From the NCBI GenBank assembly GCA_009775535.1, contig VSPW01000121.1:1-6027 (forward strand): a DNA stretch of 6,027 bases, read 5' to 3'. This DNA is from Muribaculaceae bacterium. GTDB lineage: Bacteria > Bacteroidota > Bacteroidia > Bacteroidales > Muribaculaceae. Within the stretch, counting starts at the first letter, position 1, and every line of letters begins with the position of its first letter. The notes under the pieces were generated by a model. That model was not told the origin of the DNA, made no database searches, and saw only the letters and a program-made list of their open reading frames with translations. Made by a program: the position numbers and the translations under genes. Below are positions 1 to 5,330 of the stretch, one piece after another.

Positions 1-632
1 ACAGGTTCGGGCGGTTGAACGACGAGCGGAACACCTTGGCTTCGGGCATCCCGAGGTTTTTCTGTATGTCGTGCTGTACTTTTGGGGTGGCGGTTGCCGT
101 GAGCGCTATTACGGGGCGTGTCCCTATTTCATTTATGATTGGGCGTATACGGCGGTATTCCGGCCTGAAATCATGACCCCATTCCGATATACAGTGGGCT
201 TCATCGATGGCGTAAAAGGATATTTTTACGCTTTTAAGGAACTCGATGTTCTCTTCTTTGGTGAGTGACTCCGGCGCCACATACAGCATCTTTGTCTTTC
301 CTGAAGTTATGTCGGCTTTTACCGCCAGGATATCTGCCTTGTTGAGCGAGGAATTAAGGAAATGTGCGATGGCATTGTCTTCGCTGAAGTTGCGCATGGC
401 GTCCACCTGGTTCTTCATCAAGGCTATCAGCGGAGAGATTACGATGGCTGTTCCATCCATCAGCAGTGCCGGCAGCTGGTAGCAAAGCGATTTGCCGCCA
501 CCAGTTGGCATTAGCACAAATGTGTCATGGCCGGCGAGGAGGTTGGTCATGATGGCCTCTTGGTTGCCCTTGAAAGAATCGAAGCCGAAATACTTTTTCA
601 AGGCTGGCAGTAGACGTTGGTCGCTTTCCATG
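1..632 (-). CDS. recQ: ATP-dependent DNA helicase RecQ, N-terminal 210 residues (cut by window edge)
   Basis: RecQ is a superfamily 2 helicase that unwinds DNA 3' to 5' in recombination and repair. This is my own translation of the minus strand; the frame is open to the left edge. Visible motifs: the Q-motif region FGFDSFKGNQ (15-24), Walker A MPTGGGKS (41-48), motif Ia around ISPLIALMKNQ (65-75), Walker B DEAH (143-146), the RecQ-specific aromatic-rich loop ISEWGHDFRPEY (148-159), motif III ALTATAT (176-182) and FNRPNL (205-210) at the edge. Helicase lobe 2, the zinc-binding/winged-helix part and HRDC lie outside the window. The ATG at 632 is preferred because its N-terminus has roughly the usual length before the Q motif. 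An in-frame ATG at 689, two bases after the clpX stop, would add 19 residues (beginning MPSAINIPSP) and cannot be excluded. The 59-base gap to clpX shows no terminator, so co-transcription with clpPX is likely. Identity is very secure; the exact start is less so. Confidence 0.96.
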
Positions 633-691
633 TGCTGATGGGTGTTTAAGGTTGCAGAAGGGAGATGGGATATTGATGGCCGATGGCATCG

Positions 692-1969
692 TCAGTTTTC
701 GTTGTTGGATGCGGCAATGGTTTCGAAGTTGGCTTTGCGTAACTGGTCCAACGCGTATTTTGCAGTTACGGTGAATTCCTTTATATCTGTTGACGGCAGC
801 TCGAACATGGCGTCAATCATAATGGTCTCTACGATTGAACGTAGTCCGCGTGCACCTAGCTTGTATTCGATCGCTTTGTCGACAACAAGGTCCAAGGCGT
901 CATCATCGAATGTCAGTTTCACTCCGTCCATCCGGAACAGTTTGTCGTATTGCCTTACAATGGCGTTGTTCGGTTCGGTCAATATGCGCCTTAATGCATT
1001 CCTGTCCAGGTGTTCGAGATGAGTCAGGACTGGAAGTCGTCCAATGATTTCGGGTATAAGTCCGAAACTTTTCAGGTCTTGTGGCGCCACAAAGTTCAGG
1101 TAGTGTTCGCGTTCGACGCGCTGCTTAGTAGGGTCGGTAGAGTAGCCTACGACACGGGTGTTAAGGCGGTGTGCGATCTTTTGCTCAATGCCGTCGAATG
1201 CGCCGCCACATATGAAGAGTATGTTCTTTGTGTCTACCGGAATCATTTTCTGTTCGGGATGCTTCCTGCCGCCTTGTGGTGGCACGTTGACCACAGATCC
1301 TTCAAGTAGCTTCAAAAGGCCTTGCTGTACGCCTTCTCCGCTGACGTCCCTAGTTATTGATGGGTTGTCGCTTTTTCGTGCGATTTTATCAATCTCATCG
1401 ATGAATACTATTCCGCGTTCGGCTTTGGCCACGTCATAGTCTGACGCCTGCAGCAGACGGACGAGTAGGCTTTCGACGTCTTCGCCGACGTATCCGGCCT
1501 CTGTAAGGACGGTGGCATCGACGATTGCAAACGGTACGTCAAGCAGCTTGGCGATGGTCCTTGCAAGCAGTGTCTTTCCCGTTCCGGTTGGGCCTACCAA
1601 TATGATGTTGCTTTTTTCTACATCTACATCATCGCCATCGCCATGCTGGGCAATGCGCTTGTAGTGGTTGTATACGGCTACAGACAGGTAACGCTTGGCG
1701 GCATCCTGTCCGATTACATATTTATCAAGGAAAGCGCTTATTTCTGCGGGCTTAGGGACTTTCGTCAAGTCGGTTTCGCTGTCTTTAAGGCTGTTAAGCG
1801 ACTTGTCGCCAGAATTTGTCCGGTATTCTACCAGCAGGTTGTGTATGTTGTCTACGCATTCAGCGCAAATATAGGTATCGGTTGTCGCTGATGGTATGAG
1901 GGCTTCGCTCATGTCGGCCGGTCGGCCGCAGAAAGCGCATGTCAGATTTTTCTTTTTGTTGTTTGCCAC
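692..1969 (-). CDS. clpX: ATP-dependent Clp protease ATP-binding subunit ClpX
   Basis: ClpX is the hexameric cytoplasmic AAA+ unfoldase that recognises tagged proteins and threads them into ClpP. At 425 residues it has the full family length. Order of parts: zinc-binding domain with Cys11, Cys14, Cys35 and Cys38; IGQ (86-88) before the AAA+ module; Walker A GPTGTGKT (126-133); pore-1 loop GYVG (159-162); Walker B IVFIDEID (187-194); RKH pore loop (235-237); GLIPEIIGRLP (303-313) with the probable arginine finger Arg311; sensor II GARGLR (372-377). The ClpP-docking loop, IGF in E. coli, appears here as VGY (274-276). Translation starts at GTG (1967-1969): an in-frame stop lies 6 bases upstream, and the next in-frame ATG (Met20) would remove half of the zinc finger. 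The GTG is 6 bases after the clpP stop, which supports one transcript. The function call is essentially certain. Confidence 0.99.
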   Translation of the reverse strand: MANNKKKNLTCAFCGRPADMSEALIPSATTDTYICAECVDNIHNLLVEYRTNSGDKSLNSLKDSETDLTKVPKPAEISAFLDKYVIGQDAAKRYLSVAVYNHYKRIAQHGDGDDVDVEKSNIILVGPTGTGKTLLARTIAKLLDVPFAIVDATVLTEAGYVGEDVESLLVRLLQASDYDVAKAERGIVFIDEIDKIARKSDNPSITRDVSGEGVQQGLLKLLEGSVVNVPPQGGRKHPEQKMIPVDTKNILFICGGAFDGIEQKIAHRLNTRVVGYSTDPTKQRVEREHYLNFVAPQDLKSFGLIPEIIGRLPVLTHLEHLDRNALRRILTEPNNAIVRQYDKLFRMDGVKLTFDDDALDLVVDKAIEYKLGARGLRSIVETIMIDAMFELPSTDIKEFTVTAKYALDQLRKANFETIAASNNEN

Positions 1970-1975
1970 CTGTAA

Positions 1976-2686
1976 TTATTTTTTGTTCTTTATCAGGACG
2001 CGGTCAATCATGCCATATTCTTTGGCTTCCTCTGCTGTCATCCAGTAGTCGCGGTCACTGTCGCGCTCTACCTTTTCAAACGGCACTTTGGAGTGTGATG
2101 AGATGATGTCATAAAGCTCTTTCTTGAGTTTCTGTATCTCCCGGGCTGTGATTTCGATATCTGATGCCTGTCCTTGGGCTCCCCCCATTGGCTGGTGGAT
2201 CATCACCCGTGAGTGGCGGAGTGCGAAACGTTTGCCTTCTGTGCCGGCGACAAGCAGCACTGCGGCCATTGAGGCTGCAATGCCTGTACATATTGTGGCA
2301 ACATCGCTTGAGATATATTGCATGGTGTCATATATGCCTAGGCCGGCATATACAGATCCGCCAGGGGAGTTGATGTATATGGAAACGTCTTTTCCTGGGT
2401 CAGCGGAGTCGAGATAGAGGAGCTGTGCCTGTATTACGTTTGCTGTATAGTCGTTGACATCTGTGCCAAGAAAGATGATGCGGTCCATCATCAATCGTGA
2501 AAATACGTCCATCTGTGCTACATTGAGCTGGCGCTCCTCAATGATGGTCGGTGATATATAGCTTGCCGTTACAGGGTTGACGGATGATATGATGCTTGAA
2601 TTTGTTGCTGAAGTATAATTGTCAAGTGCAAGGCCGTTCATTCCCAGATGGTGTACGGCATAGTTGCGGAAGTCGTTTTTGTCCAT
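1976..2686 (-). CDS. clpP: ATP-dependent Clp protease proteolytic subunit ClpP
   Basis: ClpP is the self-compartmentalised serine protease that degrades substrates delivered by ClpX. The 236 residues contain the family core: INSPGGSVYAGL (105-116), the nucleophile Ser139 in GIAASMAA, His164 in MIHQPMGG (162-169), and Asp209 in ERDSDRD as the third triad residue by alignment with E. coli. The conserved core begins near SYISPTIIEERQ (42-53), so about 41 residues precede it, more than the 14-residue propeptide of E. coli ClpP. The first part of this extension (DFRNYAVHHLGMN, 5-17) resembles a block I recall from other Bacteroidales ClpP proteins, which supports the ATG at 2686; residues 22-41 are rich in Ser, Thr and Asn. 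Met16 is a weaker alternative start. The gene is first in the clpP-clpX-recQ unit and has its own promoter at 2778-2808. A single clpP is seen; whether the genome has others cannot be told. Confidence 0.99.
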   Translation of the reverse strand: MDKNDFRNYAVHHLGMNGLALDNYTSATNSSIISSVNPVTASYISPTIIEERQLNVAQMDVFSRLMMDRIIFLGTDVNDYTANVIQAQLLYLDSADPGKDVSIYINSPGGSVYAGLGIYDTMQYISSDVATICTGIAASMAAVLLVAGTEGKRFALRHSRVMIHQPMGGAQGQASDIEITAREIQKLKKELYDIISSHSKVPFEKVERDSDRDYWMTAEEAKEYGMIDRVLIKNKK

Positions 2687-2718
2687 AGTCGGTTTGGTTC
2701 TCTTGTTTGATTTTATGA

Positions 2719-2759
2719 TTCCGGTATTGTCTGGTTATGCCATTGGCTTATGTCCGGAA
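2719..2759 (-). repeat. Short inverted repeat in the clpP leader
   Basis: On the minus strand TTCCGG (2759-2754) and CCGGAA (2724-2719) could pair as a 6-bp stem around a 29-base loop, inside the predicted untranslated leader of clpP. The loop holds a smaller GCCA/TGGC pairing and a two-codon frame, ATG GCA TAA. The stem is short and the loop long, so it may be chance. I do not recognise a known riboswitch or protein leader element. Confidence 0.2.
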
Positions 2760-2777
2760 AAAAGAGGGATTTCAATT

Positions 2778-2808
2778 CAAAATTACAAAAAAAAATGGAA
2801 TAATCAAA
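2778..2808 (-). promoter_or_regulatory. Bacteroidetes-type sigma-70 promoter for clpP-clpX-recQ
   Basis: On the minus strand TTTG (2808-2805) is followed after exactly 19 bases by TAATTTTG (2785-2778). This matches the published Bacteroidetes primary-sigma consensus, a -33 TTTG and a -7 TAnnTTTG about 19-20 bases apart, with no mismatch. The start point should fall near 2771-2773, giving a leader of about 85 bases before the clpP ATG at 2686. A run of nine T (2795-2787) sits in the spacer. The promoter lies just after the upstream operon's hairpin, so clpP appears to be transcribed independently of the envelope genes. The region before the ATG is A-rich without a Shine-Dalgarno motif, as is usual in this phylum. 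Confidence 0.8.
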
Positions 2809-2812
2809 GAGC

Positions 2813-2850
2813 GGCGGCAAAAAATCTTAAGTTGTGGATTTTTTGCCGCC
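2813..2850 (-). terminator. Probable terminator hairpin after the envelope operon
   Basis: GGCGGCAAAAAATC (2813-2826) and GATTTTTTGCCGCC (2837-2850) form a perfect 14-bp inverted repeat around a 10-base loop, starting 31 bases past the lipoprotein stop codon. Six G/C pairs at the base are followed by an A/T-rich upper stem. On the minus strand the downstream bases are GCTCTTTGATT, so there is no immediate U-tract; the nine-T run lies about 17 bases further on and belongs to the clpP promoter. Terminator is the best reading from position, but a hairpin that stabilises the upstream mRNA 3' end is also possible. Confidence 0.65.
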
Positions 2851-2881
2851 TTTATGGAATGGATGTTAAATGCTTTTAGGT

Positions 2882-4450
2882 CTAATAGTCGTAAAGCAGT
2901 TGTAGGTCATCGATGTACAGTACTGCGCCGTTGCCTCCTGTAAAGTAATCACCGTATTTGCTGGCTGATGCTGTAAGCAATATGTATTTGGGGCGGCGGT
3001 CAGTAGCCTTGTAGTCGAGTTCTATCTCAAACCGGGCATATTCAGATGTAGATTCGGCTGTCTCCATATTTCCGTATGCCACCACGTATTCCGCTTCTGG
3101 ATCAAAGAGTTGGCGGTTATTAGGGTCGGTACGTATTTCCAATGGTTCGTCCAGATCAACAAGTGCCATCCATATTATTGCAGTGTCAGGTCTGCCTTTA
3201 AGGTCAGATAAACTTTGGGATGTCGATGATATAGGGGCTGTTGTGTATTTGAAATATCCTGTCAGTTTGGTCGGACGTTGGATGAATGGCCGCCCGAAGC
3301 TAAGTATGCCGTTCGTTCCTACTGTACGTACATATTTGCCGACAAAGATATTGCCTGCGGCCAGTTTTCCTAGTGCGCCGATACCAACGAATTTGGTTTC
3401 CAGCTTTGCTGCCAATCCTGTGCCGGTGGATGTGTCATCGGTTGGAGTGCTGTTGCTTGCTCCTAATGTAGTTGCGCCTTTATTTCCGGTATCCCAATAT
3501 TGTTCTCCGTTCTCAGGCCATGGATTCCATATTTTTCCGTTGAGCCACCAATCATCAAATGTCATGTTGGGCAATTGGATGTCCTCTCCGGTAGTGAATT
3601 CTATTGTCGTTCCGAAATCTTCATCGGAAAATGCCCTGGTCTCATAGGTGGTCATAGGAAGTAATCCTGTGATTCGGGCGTGGTAGCTTCCACCATTGGC
3701 TGAAATCTGGCTTTGGGTGCAGTTTGTCCATTGTGGGCTGCCTTTCAATCTGTACTGTATTCCATTGTCGCGTCCGGCTTGCGCTTGTGCATATACCCAT
3801 GCCACACGTGTCCATGCATCAGCCCGTAAGGTTGATACGGTTGATTCCGTCTGCTCAACATAGATGTCCCAATCTTCATCGCGGCCGAATGAGGTTACCT
3901 TGATTTTTACGGGATGAGAGAAATCCTGGTATGTCCCTTCTATATCCGGCGACATTTCAGAGCCTTTGAGCCCAAGTTTGATTGTCTCTACCTTTATGTG
4001 TGTAATGTCTGTGGTTTCAGGGACATATGCTATTACGCGTCTGGATGCAGCGTCAATTGTTGATGAGCCTATCTGCGATTCCACTGTGAAATACCTGTCT
4101 ATATCCTGTCTGGCGGTTATTGTCCACTGGTACTCCTGATACATCTTCAACGTGACTTGCTGTGGCTTTGACAGGTCAAGAGGTGATGAGAGTATATCTC
4201 CGATGACTTCTCCGCCCGGTGTCAAAGTATAGTTAAGTACGTCTACCGCATATATATCTGCAGCTTCACTGAGGAACACGGTAAGCTGCATGTTTGTAGA
4301 ATCGATAGATGCTGTACGTATTTCGTCCTTTACCTCAAACTTTTGGAAGTTGACCTGTATTCTTGGGTAGGGTATGTTGTTTTTGATACATCCTGTAAGT
4401 AATACCGATGCCAGGACTATTAGTGATATTTTTATTGGATTCGTGTTCAT
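2882..4450 (-). CDS. PCMD-domain lipoprotein with tandem Ig-like repeats and an FN3-like domain
   Basis: This is a predicted envelope lipoprotein of unknown exact role. The start MNTNPIKISL is followed by a hydrophobic segment and lipobox LLTGC, with Cys21 as the lipidated residue. Two similar beta-rich units follow, about 46-115 and 128-200, each reading roughly ID, hydrophobic strand, E-x-x-DI, a D-x-S-x-P stretch (DLSKP, DFSHP) and a closing W-x-I. Residues about 205-288 look fibronectin-III-like (YHARITGLLPMTTYETRAF, then IEFTTGE). From about 297 to the end is the PCMD type (putative carbohydrate metabolism domain), with WNPWPENGEQYWDTGNKGA (308-326), GLAAKLET, LAAGNIFVGKY, FGRPFIQRP (385-393), KLTGYFKY and a YIDDLQLLYDY end. 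PCMD proteins are typical of gut Bacteroidetes; sugar binding is suspected, not proven. The residues after Cys21 (IKNN) lack the acidic run of known surface-export signals, so surface exposure is uncertain. It starts 4 bases after the upstream barrel gene, so co-expression is likely. Confidence 0.88.
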   Translation of the reverse strand: MNTNPIKISLIVLASVLLTGCIKNNIPYPRIQVNFQKFEVKDEIRTASIDSTNMQLTVFLSEAADIYAVDVLNYTLTPGGEVIGDILSSPLDLSKPQQVTLKMYQEYQWTITARQDIDRYFTVESQIGSSTIDAASRRVIAYVPETTDITHIKVETIKLGLKGSEMSPDIEGTYQDFSHPVKIKVTSFGRDEDWDIYVEQTESTVSTLRADAWTRVAWVYAQAQAGRDNGIQYRLKGSPQWTNCTQSQISANGGSYHARITGLLPMTTYETRAFSDEDFGTTIEFTTGEDIQLPNMTFDDWWLNGKIWNPWPENGEQYWDTGNKGATTLGASNSTPTDDTSTGTGLAAKLETKFVGIGALGKLAAGNIFVGKYVRTVGTNGILSFGRPFIQRPTKLTGYFKYTTAPISSTSQSLSDLKGRPDTAIIWMALVDLDEPLEIRTDPNNRQLFDPEAEYVVAYGNMETAESTSEYARFEIELDYKATDRRPKYILLTASASKYGDYFTGGNGAVLYIDDLQLLYDY

Positions 4451-4454
4451 TTCG

Positions 4455-5321
4455 TTAGATAACTACGGCCATGCCGAAATTTATGTTGAAAATATTGAAC
4501 CTAAAATTAGCGCCAGAAGATACACGTGACCCTTCGTCCACGCCATTGGTGGATTGGCGCTCTTTTTTGTATTTTATCCCGAATACGCCGAATGATACGT
4601 TGAACGATACCACATCCTGTATGAATACACATAGCCCAGGGCTGAAATTTAGAGATGCGGTTGTTGATATTGTGCGGGTGTCGCGCAGCTCATCGTTGTA
4701 ATACCTCTTGAACCGGGAAGAACCACTGCCGAAACCAAGGTCTACTTCATTGAACACAGCGAACCGTTTCTCCTTTCCCAGACCGACATAGTTTCGGTAG
4801 AAAAGGGACATACTGTAGCTTTGGCTATAATAACTTACATCGTGGATTGAAAAGCTTAGGTCTTCGTCAAAATCCACGTTCAGGTTTGCAAGGTCGGCTA
4901 TTCCGCGGGTGTAGTCGAATTTTAGGCCTAACGACTGGTTGCTTTTGAAAAAATATGATACGGATGGTTTTATAGAGTATAGCTTGCCTTTGAAGTTGAA
5001 GTCTTTTATTACGGACAGAACTTCAACATCTTCAGAATTGAATTCTCCATAAGATGCAGTCAGGCCGAAGGCCCATTGCCCTTTTGGAATGAATAGATAG
5101 TTGAAAAGTCCGCGGTCGTAACGGCCTAGGTTGCGCTCGGGGAGTAATATTGAAATAGTGTCGCTGCCTACTATTACAAGGTCTTCTTCTGGATTGAATC
5201 CGGAAATAAGTACAGAATCGGCAGCAGTACCAGTAGGCCCTTGATGGTTGGCGGCATTGCCGTTTATTGCAGATATAATGCATGCCGCTATAATAAACAA
5301 TGTATATGTTATCCGTTGCAT
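4455..5321 (-). CDS. Putative outer-membrane beta-barrel protein, second of a paralogous pair
   Basis: This is a 288-residue protein I do not recognise as a named family, probably an outer-membrane barrel. Residues 1 to about 23 form a signal peptide (hydrophobic TLFIIAACIISAI, then NGNAA, with cleavage probably near 23-24). Cys14 in IIAAC weakly resembles a lipobox but lies early, and hydrophobic residues continue after it. A stretch of about 50 residues without clear barrel character follows. From FIPKGQW (77-83) the chain is made of alternating hydrophobic/polar strands: GLTASY, YSIKPSVSYFF, SMSLFYRNY, FAVFNEVDLGFGSG, SLNFSPGLCVF, FNVSFGVFGIKY, and a last strand FNIFNINFGMAVVI. It shares FIPKGQW, FYRNYVGLG/FRNYISLG, KRF-x-x-FNEV, PG-x-x-x-F and GV-x-G-x-x-Y with the gene upstream, so the pair are paralogs. 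Gaps of 9 bases upstream and 4 bases to the PCMD lipoprotein gene indicate an operon. Cargo or partner is unknown. Confidence 0.85.
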   Translation of the reverse strand: MQRITYTLFIIAACIISAINGNAANHQGPTGTAADSVLISGFNPEEDLVIVGSDTISILLPERNLGRYDRGLFNYLFIPKGQWAFGLTASYGEFNSEDVEVLSVIKDFNFKGKLYSIKPSVSYFFKSNQSLGLKFDYTRGIADLANLNVDFDEDLSFSIHDVSYYSQSYSMSLFYRNYVGLGKEKRFAVFNEVDLGFGSGSSRFKRYYNDELRDTRTISTTASLNFSPGLCVFIQDVVSFNVSFGVFGIKYKKERQSTNGVDEGSRVSSGANFRFNIFNINFGMAVVI

Positions 5322-5330
5322 GTTTAGTGT

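Noticed and set aside
71..482. Two plus-strand open frames of 65 and 78 codons at the left end
   Set aside because: They are antisense to recQ, whose helicase motifs run continuously through the same bases.
642..1439. Several plus-strand open frames (126, 70, 99 and 93 codons) opposite clpX
   Set aside because: They lie antisense to a fully conserved clpX, overlap one another in different frames and show no recognisable domain.
1866..1873. TATATTTG on the minus strand near the start of clpX, a possible -7 promoter element
   Set aside because: There is no TTTG at the required distance upstream, and it lies inside coding sequence.
1913..1928. Tandem 8-base repeat GTCGGCCG twice
   Set aside because: It lies within the clpX zinc-finger coding region (CGRPADM) and is explained by codon choice.
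2109..2417. Open frames on both strands within clpP
   Set aside because: They are shadows of the clpP frame, which carries the full catalytic triad; their products are rich in Arg, Pro and Ser with no family features.
2664..2943. Plus-strand open frames of 71 and 68 codons across the clpP-lipoprotein gap
   Set aside because: They run through the hairpin, the clpP promoter on the other strand and the ends of two real genes, and have no promoter or recognisable product.
3183..3647. Plus-strand 154-codon open frame opposite the PCMD gene
   Set aside because: It is antisense to a well-supported lipoprotein gene; its Val/Pro/Ser-rich product looks like a reading of the complementary strand.
4471..5283. 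Open frames of 76 (plus) and 83 (minus) codons inside the second barrel gene
   Set aside because: Both overlap the barrel frame, which has a signal peptide and strand pattern shared with its paralog.
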